64,000 bases of DNA from Corylus avellana. Its lineage: Eukaryota > Streptophyta > Magnoliopsida > Fagales > Betulaceae. The DNA is taken from contig NC_081548.1 in the NCBI RefSeq assembly GCF_901000735.1, forward strand, positions 7,653,811 through 7,717,810. Direction: 5' to 3'. Below the pieces are notes generated by a model, which worked only from the letters and a program-made list of their open reading frames with translations, made no database searches and was not told where the DNA came from. A program made the translations under genes and the position numbers. Within the stretch, counting starts at the first letter, position 1. Each line of letters begins with the position of its first letter. Below, piece after piece: positions 1 to 10,489 of the stretch.

Positions 1-430
1 AACTGTGGTAAAGAACTAAGGATGAACCATTTTTTTTTTTTTTGGGGAGTTTCTTGGGTTTCTTGACTTGCTGCTTGTAATTGTTATTCTTCATTAATAA
101 AGACTACGTACCCACAGGAGATTCAATACAAATTGTTCAACAAACTGATCAAACTTGATTTGTTAACTATTGGTACAATAAATTCTCCTGAGGCCACTTA
201 CGCTACAGAAAGGAAGGTTCTTTGATTGATGGCGTCATTTAATTAATTAAAAGACAGAAAGTGTGGATGAAATATTAGAAAATACATATATTGATATTTA
301 GTTGTGGTAGTTAGTAAATAACGGTACCGTTATTTACTAACTACCAGAACTAAATATGGACACTCCCCTACCGGTAGGGGAGTGTCCATATAATTATATA
401 ACTTGCGCCAGGAATTCGTGGCAAATAGAG
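1..430 (-). repeat. Inverted copy of the DUF761 3'-flanking segment
   Basis: Read on the minus strand, this stretch matches about 35290-35655 and about 14400-14735, the sequence lying just 3' of DUF761-2 and DUF761-1. Shared landmarks include the CTCCTGTGGGTACGTAG block, the ATTTAATTAATTAAATGACG block and the GTTATTTACTAACTACC block. It is the same flank in opposite orientation, so a further DUF761 copy, on the plus strand, may lie left of the window. The inner end breaks up at the palindromes at 294-391. Seen directly by alignment by eye; the extra gene outside the window is inference. Confidence 0.85.
294..391. repeat. Two abutting palindromes (template-switch scar)
   Basis: Arms 294-325 and 326-357 are reverse complements with one mismatch and no spacer. 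Immediately next to them, 354-372 and 373-391 are perfect 19-bp inverted arms. The sister copies at about 14408-14450 and 35325-35365 hold each block only once and in a simple order. The extra inverted piece is therefore specific to this copy. Confidence 0.85.
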
Positions 431-995
431 TACTAGTCCCATAAGACATGCGAAGAAGTTTTCGCATATGATAATGCGGCAGAATCATGTGCCAGAACCT
501 CCCACTCTTTAGCACATGAGAATGCGCTAGAATCTCCTACTAATCTCTTCCACTTTCAGCTAATTTCGTGCTGGAGCGAGATGATATGGGCGTGTTTGAC
601 AAACATTTTTTATGGCATTGGTTTTGCACTATAGCAAAATTGATTGATATGAAAAAAAAAAAATAAAAAAAAAAATAAGAATGTTTGATATGGAAAAATA
701 AAAAAAAATTTGTTTTGTAGTAACTTTTTTTTATTTGAACAGTAATAAAAAGTGATTGGTGTGATTTAAAAAGTGAGAGAATGTTGAAAAAATGAAAAAG
801 TAGAAATTGCCTTTGCCTTGCCAAAATCCTTAATCAAATGGACCCCATATATATTTAACTTCAACGTACAAGTTTGGAATTCCAGTAGGGCGTGTTTCTA
901 CTCCTTTTCGTGGAACAGCAACACCAAGGCTCCAAGCAGTCGTTGGAGAACACACTAACTTTCCTTTGCACGACCTTCGGCTTCTTCATATTTGC

Positions 996-1335
996 ACTAA
1001 AAAAATAACTATTTTTTCTTGACTAGCGTTTTATGACGTGTCAGATTTGACACGTCATAAAACTTTTTTGACGTGGCCTTTATGACGTGTGTTGAAAGTT
1101 AGAAACGTAGTGGTCAGTAATTTTTTTTTTAAAGATGTGTCACTGTTTAGCACATCAAAATTTACTGAGGTGCTACTGTTTGCCATATCAATAAAATTTA
1201 TTGACGTGCCAAACAGTGCCATATCAATAAATTTATTGACGTGGCATTCTTTACCACGTCAATAAATTTGCTGACCTGGTAAAAGTACCAGGTCAGTAAA
1301 TTTATTGACGTGGCACTTTTACCACGTCAATAGAT
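996..1335. repeat. CACTA-like terminus with GACGTG subterminal repeats
   Basis: CACTAAAAAAATAAC at 996 resembles a CACTA terminal inverted repeat. It is followed by many copies of GACGTGKCA/TGACACGTC-type words in both orientations (1035-1330), the arrangement expected of transposase-binding subterminal repeats. The similar array beside the CACTA end at 27700-28317 supports the reading. The opposite end is not recognisable, so this may be a solo or broken terminus nested in the 586-2774 element. Confidence 0.45.
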
Positions 1336-1435
1336 TAAGTCATTAGGGTTTTTTTTTTTTTCATTTTTTTGTTTCATTTTTAGTAGGATTTACTCACCAG
1401 AATTTTTTTGTTTCATTTTTCAAAACGCCAATTTT

Positions 1436-2535
1436 GAATTTATTTTTTATTGCAGAATTTCGGAGTTGACCTAATACACATTTAACGAACTATATATTCA
1501 TGAAACGACGTTAATCATCCATAAAAAATATACTTGATGGAGCGAACTACCACATTAAACCCTAAACGAATTTTTCATTAATCATTCATAAAAAATACTT
1601 ACTATTCATGAAATGAACCTCCACATTAATCACAAACATGCAAGTTCCATCAAGTATCACAAACATGCAATTTCTTCAAAAATCACAAACAACCAAACTA
1701 TATCTGTTACCCCGAATCTAAACATAATTACATGTAACGGTAAACATCAACAAAACAAGAACAAAATATTTATAAGTTTACCAACTACAAACTGACAGAC
1801 AAAGCTCATTCCAGGTCAATAGCTTTCTCATCTTGTACGACCTCTCCACATTACCTGGAGATGATAAAACAAACAATCAGCACCCAATACGTACCTTTCT
1901 AACAAATATCATCAATGCAATATGTATCTCTTACAAAGTGTATAAGAAAATAATAACAAAACAAAACTAGAATAAAAAACAATACTAAAGTTCAATAATA
2001 TAAATAATAACAAACCTCATCATCATCATCATCATCAATAGTTAGAACATCAAAAACAATATTTTTTATTGCAGAATTTCGGAGTTGACCTAATACACAT
2101 TTAACGAACTATATATTCATGAAACGATACTTGATGGAAAAACTACCACATTAATCATCCACCAAAAATATACTTGATGTAACAAACTAACACATTAAAC
2201 CCTAAACGAAGTATTCATTAATCATCCATAAAAAATACTTACAATTCATGATATGAACTCCCACATTAATCACAAACATGCAAGTTCCATCAAGTATCAC
2301 AAACATACAATTTCTACGTCAACCATAGACAACCAAACTATATATGTTACCACAAATATAGACATAATTACATGTAACGTTAAACATCAACAAAACAAGA
2401 ACAAAATGTTTATAAGTTTATCACTACAAACTGACAGACAATGCTCATTCCAGGTCAATAGCTTCCTCATTGTACGACCTCTCCACATTACTTGGAAATG
2501 ATAAAACAAATAATCAACAACCAATACCTACCCTT
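1436..2535 (+). repeat. Two-copy tandem duplication, about 620 bp period
   Basis: About 1436-1900 is repeated at about 2060-2535. Both copies carry GCAGAATTTCGGAGTTGACC, CACAAACATGCAAGTTCCATC, ACATGTAACG and the AAACTGACAGACAAWGCTCATTCCAGG block. Small ORFs of 60 and 82 codons arise because of the duplication and look noncoding. A CAT(n) triplet tract is at about 2021-2037. The second copy runs nearly to the assembly gap at 2581. Confidence 0.8.
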
Positions 2536-2580
2536 CTTATCAGGATCTTAAGCCAAACACAAAAAATTGCACCATAACAA

Positions 2581-2680
2581 NNNNNNNNNNNNNNNNNNNN
2601 NNNNNNNNNNNNNNNNNNNNNNNNNNNNNNNNNNNNNNNNNNNNNNNNNNNNNNNNNNNNNNNNNNNNNNNNNNNNNNNN
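2581..2680. other. Assembly gap (100 N)
   Basis: A run of exactly 100 N. It lies between the second tandem copy and the right arm of the long-TIR element, so it probably hides more repeat sequence. Confidence 0.99.
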
Positions 2681-3748
2681 CTACTTCTTCTTTCTTTTTT
2701 TTCTTTTATTTTTTATTTTTTTTCATCAATCAATTTTTGCTAAGTACAGAACTAATGCCATAAAAAACGTTTGTCAAACACACCCAAAGGCACCTTGCTC
2801 TCCACGAAAGGGAGAGACCGAAAGGTTTGTGAAACTGCCTCGTAATGGATGGAAAATATATGCATCCAACGTGTGTAGAAGAAAGCTGTAATCAGATGAC
2901 GCAAACAAAGTAAAGCTTACGGTGCTTCATTTACGTCATTAAATATTGCATCATAATTAGACTTTTGCAGCGTCACATTTCCGTACTGCCTCAATTGATT
3001 ATATATATATATATATATAAAAGTAGACTCTTAAACAATTATGCACACTATGCATTCTTCTAGTATCCTTAAAAAAAATAAAAAATAAAAATAAAAATCC
3101 ATGGAAGAAAAAGCTAGGATTTTCCCGCCATAAGGCGAAAGGAGGTCGGATGGGGCTAATGAGGTGAGTCGGGATAAGGATATTCTCAATTTCAAATGAA
3201 ATAAATTCTATTTGTTTTTTGTCAGAATTTAAAGTTGGTGTATTTAACTGTGTACATGATTTTACATTATTTTAACATTTTTAAAAGACGTGTAAACATT
3301 AAGTTCATGTACAATATTAGATGTACAAACTTTAAATTATGATTTTTTTTGAAATTGAGAGGTCTATGAGTCAGATTTACGCGCATACTAAAAGAGACCC
3401 CAAAAACGCGCATGAAAAGAAGTATATACCCAATGAAAATTGAAATTAAAGAAGCTCCCTTCGTAGAAGTTTCTGAATGATGTGGGTCGAAAGTCACGAT
3501 ATAAAAGCAAAAGGTCCTTTAGCTCTCTTCTGTTTGTTTTTGGATTCTGCTTGTATTTGTATGGCTTTATTAGCAATAGCAACCAAATAATAATAATAAT
3601 AATAATAATTTATGTGAATGGATAAAATAATTAATTAGATAATTCAAGATTTATTTGAACAAATTAAAATATTTTATATGAATTCTCTGTTCAAATTACT
3701 AATAATTTATATAAGAAATTGATGGACATAGAGATTCTGTGTAGGGAC

Positions 3749-3866
3749 TTTTTTTTTTTTAATTTTTTTTGACATGTCCGCACAAGAGGAGGAAGGGAGA
3801 TTCGAACTAGTAACCACCGCTTCATTAGGCGTGATTCTAACCGATTGAACTACTTCTTAGAGACCC
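3749..3866 (-). mobile_element. tRNA-derived SINE with target-site duplication
   Basis: On the minus strand there is a box A-like GTAGTTCAATCGGTTAG (about 3836-3852) and a box B-like GTTCGAATCTC (about 3798-3808), followed by an A-rich tail (about 3749-3770 on the plus strand as T tracts). Direct repeats GTGTAGGGAC (3739-3748) and GTGTGAGAAC (3867-3876) flank it. The orthologous sites in the duplicates near 19045 and 50090 read straight through without the insertion. That fits a target-primed SINE insertion after the duplication. Part of the cloverleaf is missing, so it is not a working tRNA gene. Confidence 0.8.
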
Positions 3867-4859
3867 GTGTGAGAACTTTTAGTATAACCTTTAGATCAAA
3901 GCCAGAATGGAGTGATTGCTTTAATAAGTGGTTGACCTAAGTGGTCATTGCCTTGGCCATCAAGACTGAAAAAGAGATTCCTTGTCGGCAATTTTAGAAT
4001 CAAAGCTAGAAAATTATAAATTGGAATTAAAACATAAACTGCTATGAATTTATACAGAGTTTGAAATGCCGATGGAAGTTATCTGATAAGACCATTGAAT
4101 CTCTAAGACTTACAGATCTAACAGTGATTTTTTTAAAAAATATGAATAAGAAATGTGTAGGAGAATAACGAGGGACGGATGTAGAATTTACTATGGACAG
4201 GAGTCAAGGGCCAACAAATTATGTTGCAAGGGGCCATATGAAAATAAATAAAATGATAAGGGGTACTTGAAGGAAATTTTTGTAAAAAAAAAAAAAAAAA
4301 TTGCTGAAAATTTTAACAGAAAACATTGATAAATAATTTCTATTCTTTAAATATTGTCCAGTCCCACTAATCACTATGGTAGGAAATTTGTAATATATAT
4401 ATTTTTTTCTTTTCTGAATATTTCTATATCGTTAATATGTCGGTTAACCATATTCTAATTTTCTAAACATGGAAAAAAACCATTATAGCTTATCAAAAAC
4501 GATTCAACAAAGACAAACTAAATCCTCTAATAATTTCTGAAATAGCAGTACGTAAAAGCAAGATGTGTAAGCGGATCCACACAAATAGTCGCTCTTCTGT
4601 TTATGCTAGCTAGCATTTCTTCCCTAGATTAATTGGTATAATCAAATTGATAAGAAATACTTTAAGGTACTCCTTTATTAGTTCTAAAACATTGTTAATG
4701 AAAAGCTGATTTCCCATCAGATTTCAGGACACAGCGAAAGACCTGATCTAAAAATAAACATTAACAACAAACAAAATTTGAAGTAGACATTAACCAACAA
4801 ATATGAGAACAACACTCCAAGATGCCCAATAGCTTGAAACTTAAGAGTTTGCAACTAAC

Positions 4860-4985
4860 TGCTGATCATGAAGGCCAACATGTGAGCTTCCATCCCCATT
4901 TCTTGAAGTAGAATATGGCGGTTTAAAACGTTACTGAATAGCCGCTTCTCCCCGACGTACGTTTGGCTTCCAATTCCTCCTTGAC
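4860..4985 (-). pseudogene. bL28 ribosomal protein exon 2 fragment
   Basis: Minus-strand sequence from 4985 reads the start of bL28 exon 2 (S-R-R-N-W-K-P-N-V) just after a conserved TAG acceptor. Compared with 53737-53690 it has a 2-nt net insertion (GTACGTCGGG against GTCCAGG), which shifts the frame and gives a stop. About 300 bp of the exon body is deleted. The 3' tail, with the ACATGTGAGCTTCCAT block, resumes at about 4876. No exon 1 copy is seen nearby. It is a dead partial duplicate of the gene at 53326-57156. Confidence 0.88.
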
Positions 4986-5135
4986 CTATCACCAGCATTG
5001 CAAAAAAGTTTTGAATGACATTCTTGATCTTCTAAATTGACAAAAGACAAAAGAACATCGTAATGCCAATATGAAGCAACCACAAGCCTCAATTTAAGAT
5101 GCAGAATAAAATAGCCAACATCATACTGCAATCCT

Positions 5136-6189
5136 TCTTAGAGCAACTCCTGCAATCCTTCTTAGAGCAACTCCAACAACGTTAGGTAAAATACCTAATA
5201 AAAAAGTACAATTCTCTACTTTACCTACTCATTTTTCAATATAAACTCCAACAAATTCTATAATATATTCTATATTTGCTTTAATATTATTAAATTTCTT
5301 TTTTTATTATATCCTCTGGCAACCCCAAAAGTCCATCGTCTTCCCCAACAGCTGTTGATATTACTTCATGAAATTAAAATTTTGAATTTATTATTATTTC
5401 ATGATTATTTTGAATTTCAAATAAATAACTGATCTCATATTATCATGTTTTGATCGGTTACCATTACTACTTCAATATCTTGATTATGTTATATGAGATA
5501 ATGTTTTATCTAGTTACAACCGGTTTTCAAACGTTAGATTTTAAAATATCTGTAACCGTTATTTCAATTGAGAAAAACTGCTTGTGAGATAATATGAAAT
5601 TATATAGATATATTTTAATTTCTAGTAGTTTTATTAAGTACAGATATTTTGTTTCTCTCTCTTCTTCTCTTCTTAAAAAATTACGGCTCTTACAAGATTT
5701 TTGGGTGCTGGATTGTGTTCAGAATTTGCAATCTGAACACATCATCCGGTAGTATTGTATCCTGAAGATAAGATTGTTATGATTCCCTTTTACAAAACCT
5801 CTGATACAAGTGGGAGGCAATATTTCTCTAAGAGATAGAGTCACAATCGTCTTACTGTCCAAATTTCAATTACTTCCCATTATGTTTATGTTCTACGTTT
5901 ATTTTTCCTACAATTCCTACATCTTTAATTCCAACAACAGCTCAATTTACAAACCAAGGTCCAGACTCCATATCAGGTCCATCTTATTCTCTCTCTCTCT
6001 ATCTCTGAGCAATGCCATGACCAAACCAAGCAAAAATTTCATTGTTCAAACCAAAGTCCAAAAATTTATGTTAAGGATAAAATTGGTAATTAGGTTTTGT
6101 AAAATCTTCAGGTCACCACGAAGGGTTTGTTGCACTAGATTAAGGTTGGGATCGCTTCAGGGCCCACAAGAGGGATAGCTGTCAAGGCC
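5136..6189. other. AT-rich spacer, no gene recognised
   Basis: Contains a short direct repeat (TGCAATCCTTCTTAGAGCAACTCC at about 5130-5175) and a MITE-like AGAGCAACTCCAACAA word. A CT-microsatellite is at about 5988-6000. The 122-codon ORF at 5810-6178 has no recognisable domain and low-complexity composition; I regard it as chance. Confidence 0.5.
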
Positions 6190-6724
6190 TATGGTTCACC
6201 ACATGGACCAGACTACCCTCAGGGCTCGCTACACTGAATCTCTTCACGCACGTCCCTGCCGAACATTGGAAGCCTCCTAGCCCAGTCTGGCTCACATTAG
6301 CGAGCCACCTCTTGAATACTACAAACTATAAAAGAAGGCATTAAGACGAGCCATGCACTTCCCATCAAATCTCTGATTCAGACAGTAGTAATGATCACGT
6401 TGTATAGGATATCTAATCAGCACGTCTCATCTTGATTGAAGGTATGGGCGCCATGTCCACGCACGTAGGGGATGGCCCACCTTTTGTAGGAACTGCATCG
6501 AACTTGCTCCCAGCGACCCACGTGTCATGGGATAAGCAAAGCGCATTCGACGCTAATCCCAAGGAAATTGAACAATGGGTAATGGAGGACCGCTAAGGGT
6601 AGTCCGATTGTATGACCTTACTGGTCTTTGACCATGTAATGCGCATATGTATAAAGCAAAAATCCATTTTAATGAGAATAGGAGGCATATTTAGATCACT
6701 CCCATCTTCTTCCTATCTTCCCTA

Positions 6725-7298
6725 TGTTGGATGATGACTTGTATTTCACAAGTCTTATGGTGGGCCCCCTTTACTGTTTTGGTTACAGCTTTGTGGTTTT
6801 CTATCCTTGAGCCACGTTTTACCTCTTTTAGTTTACTTCTTAGTGGAATATTTTGTTACTTTACTTCATGGTGAAGTACTTTGACCGACCTTCATTAATT
6901 AGCCAATTTGGTCTTTAAAAGGAGAGCAAAAGAGGGCAGCAAGGCAAGTGATGAGAGGGCAGCAGCTTCGTGGTGTAAAGAAAAATAAGAGAGGCTGTAA
7001 CTTCATGTGTGAAGAGAGAGGCCAGCAAACTCTTAGAGAATTAAGAGATTAATTTCTCTTTTGTATTTATTTCTCTTTAGTGTGAAAGTGAGTTTGGGTG
7101 TATTGTGGCTTTTGGGTTTGAGTTGTTGTTTTGTACTACTTTTTGTTAATGAATTTCTCTTGGATTGTTTCCGCCAGTAGACATAGGCTCATTAAGCCGA
7201 ACCACTTAAATCTTGATGTTTTGTGTGATTGGTTGTTATTTTCTATTATGCTATTTTTTCTACTTCATTGGTGATCCTAGAATTATTTTCTCTCAACA
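6725..7298 (+). mobile_element. Probable copia-type solo LTR in U copy 1
   Basis: Begins TGTTGGATGATG and ends TTTTCTCTCAACA, inverted TGTTG/CAACA ends as in plant copia LTRs. Near the end it has the GTAGACATAGGC...GCCGAACCAC...AAATCTTG...GTGATCCTAGAATTATTT series seen in Tork-like LTRs. A GTATG word follows two bases after the end; the left flank in the duplicate at 28839 is also GTATG. No primer-binding site or internal region follows. Assignment rests on remembered family patterns. Confidence 0.55.
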
Positions 7299-7800
7299 CT
7301 GTATGTGAACCTTTATTTGTATTCTCATTAATATGTATTACTTAGTTGTCCTGTGTATTTTAGCCCAAATCCCTCCGTGACTAGAAAGTGTGTTAACAAT
7401 TTCCAACACAAGTTTCTCAAATTGAAGAAAAAGCCCAAAAAAATCAAAAACAGATTAATATATGGGAGAGAGAGATGACGATGGCTCCATTGTCTACCAC
7501 TGTGATATGAAGTCAAGGGCAGCCGGCTCTTTCGCAATCATTGGCCTCCCATGGCAGAATACGACAATGGGAGAGAGAGAGATGACGATGGCTAGCTCCC
7601 ATGGAAGATGATTATTAGCTTGCGGTGACGATCAAAACCCCCAGTACCAAGCCTAGGTTCTTGCTACCCATTGATGGACGGTGGACCTCAAGGTTTCGAT
7701 GAAATCCATCTCTGATTCTTCGTCAATGATTCAAATTTTATCGGGAAACAAACAATATCTAGCTATGGATCATGAATGCAAACAGAGACACTTGTTAGGG

Positions 7801-8369
7801 TGATGTAGCTTGACTTGGTGGAATGCAAAGAAAACAGTACAAAAAGAAAGATAATTAATTCTTAGATATTGAATCTACCAAATATCTGAGAATTCTTCTC
7901 AAAACTATAGAGTCTATCTATAGTTTAAAGGAAAAATATGAAGAAAACTCAACTTTGAGGCTTGTTATTGATTAAAACTTAAATTATAATAAAAGCTGCG
8001 TTCCTAAACCCTATAGACCCCCAAAACCCTAACCTTAAAATAAAGTAAACAAAGTCGATTGAAGCCAAAACACGGCTATGCATCCAGATGGGATAATTAG
8101 CCGTCCGGACGGGAACTAAACTGAAAACAAGAAATTGCAAAAAACTAACATAACGTTCGGACGGGGTTTGAACGGACTCCGAACGGAGCATTCTGACCCC
8201 TCTCGGGTTTTTCCCACCAAAGCTACGTGTCCGGACGGCCTCATGGCTGTTCGGACGGTCTTCTGCTGTGGCGCAAATCTGGGATCGTGTCACCAATCTT
8301 CGGGGTGTCTTCACACTTATATCCCCTCGGATCTTCATCATATACTCCCAAGCACTCTGGTCTACATCA
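7801..8369 (-). repeat. gypsy-1 3' LTR
   Basis: 569 bp, TG...CA ends. The polypurine tract AACCTGGGAAGGG (minus strand, 8370-8382) abuts it, which fixes it as the 3' LTR. The pol frame (8929-7979) runs through into it. It shares the GTCCGGACGG-type GC-rich words with the other LTR. Confidence 0.9.
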
Positions 8370-9158
8370 CCCTTCCCAGGTTGGGCAGAATTTGCCCTCG
8401 AATTCGCATCCTCATCCGATGAATCTCCTGTAAATGGCACAAGATGTTTCACATTGAAGACATCAGAATTCTTGATGTGGCTAGGCAACTTCAATTCATA
8501 AGCATTGGGGTTGATCTTCTTCATAATCTCTACCAGACCAATCTTGTGGGCCGCTAGCTTATTGTACTCTCCAATAGGAAACCTATCCTTGGTTAGGACC
8601 GCCCACAGAAAGTCACCTTCTTCAAATTCTAAAGCATGATGTTTCTTGTCTGCATCCACCTTGTACTTTACCGTCGACTCTTGCAGGTTCTTGATGGTTA
8701 ACTTGTGGCCCTCTTGTATTTGTGCAATAAGATCTTTCGCCTTGATGTGTGTCCTCTTCAAATTAGGGAGAGGTGCTAAATCTTGTGGTGCACGCGGATT
8801 ACCTCCATAGATGATGGTGAACGGACTAAGGCCATTGCTCTGGTTGGTTGACCAATTGTAGGCGAACTTAGCTTGGTACAACTGTTGGTCCCATGACTTG
8901 AGGTGCTCGCCCACCAAGCTCCGAAGCAATGCCCCAAGAATCGATTAACAACCTTTGTTTGCCCATTTGTGTGAGGATGGTAAGCGCTACTGAAATCAAG
9001 CCTCGTATGAGATAGTTGCCACAAATACCACCAAAAGTGACTAAAGAATCGCGCGTCACGGTCTGAGACTATGGACAATGGTAAGCCGTGGAGTCAGTAG
9101 ACCTCTCGGAAGAAAATTGCACCACATTCACGGCATCGACAGTCTTTTTACACGCAAT
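8370..9158 (-). pseudogene. gypsy-1 integrase fragment
   Basis: Minus-strand reading after the gap gives the end of the integrase core: K-T-V-D-A-V-N, then S-I-V-S-D-R-D-A-R-F with the second catalytic Asp, then A-Y-H-P-H-T-N-G-Q-T-K. In that last block the usual Glu of the D-D-35-E triad (G-Q-T-E) is Lys. A frameshift near 8930 moves the reading to the 316-codon frame, which covers the integrase C-terminal region (W-A-V-L-T-K-D-R-F-P-I-G-E-Y-N-K-L and S-D-V-F-N-V-K-H-L) and then the LTR. The zinc-binding N-terminus and first Asp lie in the gap or are lost. Not functional. Confidence 0.88.
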
Positions 9159-9258
9159 NNNNNNNNNNNNNNNNNNNNNNNNNNNNNNNNNNNNNNNNNN
9201 NNNNNNNNNNNNNNNNNNNNNNNNNNNNNNNNNNNNNNNNNNNNNNNNNNNNNNNNNN
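9159..9258. other. Assembly gap (100 N) inside gypsy-1 pol
   Basis: Sequence resumes about 200-250 residues further along the polyprotein than expected, compared with gypsy-2 (33093 to 33700 covers the matching part). The true missing length is therefore probably 0.6-0.8 kb rather than 100 bp, unless the element carries a deletion. Confidence 0.9.
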
Positions 9259-10489
9259 AATCATTGTAGGCTAGATAAGAGCTCCAATGCCTCAATGATT
9301 GCACCAATGTGTAAAAATCCACGTCATAGGTGCTATAGTTGAGCCTTGAACCACTCAACTTTTCATTAAAGAATGCCACCGGTCTTCCCCCTTGACTTAG
9401 CATCACTCCAATGCCGATCTTGGAAGTGTCACAATGCAACTCAAATGACAACTCAAAATCTGGGAGAACAAGCATCGGGGCCGAGGTCAACTTGAGCTTA
9501 ATCAACTCAAAAGCTTTAGTAGCCGCCTCACTCCAAGGGAACTTTTCCACTTTCATGCACTCCATGATAGGCACCATGATGGTGCTAAAGTCATGGATGA
9601 AATGCCTATAAAATGAAACCAATTCGTGAAAACTTCTTACCTTATGTAGTGTAGTGGGAATGGGCCAATACCGAACGGTTGCCACCTTTGACTCGTCCAC
9701 CGCCAATCCATCCTTAGACACCACATGGCCAAGGAAAAGCACCGAATTTGTCATGAATGTGCACTTGGCCGGTGATGCAAAGAACTTTTCCCTCTGGAGC
9801 ACTTGAAGTACTTCCCTCACATGTTGAATATGTGTCTCTCTATCGAGACTGTAAATAAGGATATCATCGAAGTATACCACTACGAACTTCCCAATGAAAG
9901 GCTGAAAAGCTTGATTCATCACCCTCATAAAAGTGCTAGGTGCATTAAGTAACCCGAATGGCATCACCAACCATTCAAAGAGTCCCTCCCACGTCTTAAA
10001 CGCTGTCTTCCACTCATCACTTGGCTGCACCCGAATCTGATGATACCCACTCTTTAGATCAAGCTTTGTGAAGATTGTTGCTTCGCTCAACTGATCCAAC
10101 AAATCCTCCAACCGGGGAATAGAAAATCAGTACCTCACAGTGATCTTGTTGATAGCTCGACTATCCACGTAAATAGTCCATGTGCCATCTTTCTTGAGAG
10201 TGAGCAAAGCCAGTACTGCACAATGACTCAAACTATCTCGAATATGCTCCTTGGCCAATAACCCCTCCACTTGTTGCCTAAACTCTTTATGTTCTTTGGG
10301 GCTCATGTGGTAGTGTGGCCGGTTAGGTAGACTCGATCCCGGCACCAAGTCAATTTGATTTGTATGTCACAAAGAGGAGGAAGTTCGTCGAGTAACTCCG
10401 TTGGAAACACGTCAGCAAACTCTTCCACTAACCTCTTGACCTCTTCCAGAACCTCTTCTATTTTGTTGCCCTCCTTGCCCAATAGTATA
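9259..10489 (-). pseudogene. gypsy-1 reverse transcriptase and RNase H part
   Basis: The main frame (10111-9128) holds the reverse transcriptase palm: [15 protein letters not shown] (first catalytic Asp), [15 protein letters not shown], and [11 protein letters not shown] with the YFDD box intact. The start of RNase H follows ([17 protein letters not shown]) up to the gap. The upstream fingers are in a separate frame (10348-10127 and 10500-10303), so at least two frame breaks exist. The N-terminal side is cut by solo LTR S1. Confidence 0.92.

Larger units (their letters stand above)
586..2774. mobile_element. Long-TIR DNA transposon, nonautonomous
   Basis: The left end begins GGGCGTGTTTGACAAACATT. 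The right end (about 2685-2774), read in reverse complement, begins GGTGTGTTTGACAAACGTT. The match runs for roughly 90 bp, including a TTTATGGCATT block and an A/T-rich tract. No transposase reading frame is visible inside. A 100-N gap (2581-2680) sits just before the right arm. Long TIRs suggest a Mutator-like or hAT-like nonautonomous element, but I could not read a convincing target-site duplication, so the superfamily stays open. Confidence 0.6.
2780..5135 (+). repeat. Segmental duplication ABC, copy 1
   Basis: 2790-3060 matches 48865-49110, 3110-4100 matches 18410-19260 and 49595-50700, and 4590-5135 matches 52905-53880. Order and orientation are conserved. This copy lacks the DUF761 gene found in copy 3 and ends in a decayed bL28 exon. 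Insertions specific to this copy include the SINE at 3749-3866. The downstream part (4100-4250) resembles copy 2 more than copy 3. Confidence 0.85.

Noticed and set aside
1035..1330. CRISPR-like repeat array
   Set aside because: Repeats are in both orientations with irregular spacing in a plant genome; fits transposon subterminal repeats.
1613..2501. Two related small ORFs as a duplicated peptide gene
   Set aside because: They arise from a 620-bp tandem DNA repeat; no start context or domain, and the frames diverge at their ends.
3780..3866. Functional tRNA gene
   Set aside because: Box A and B words exist, but no full cloverleaf, and target repeats plus an A tail show a SINE.
5810..6178. 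122-codon ORF
   Set aside because: No domain, no conserved copy, low-complexity serine run from a CT repeat.
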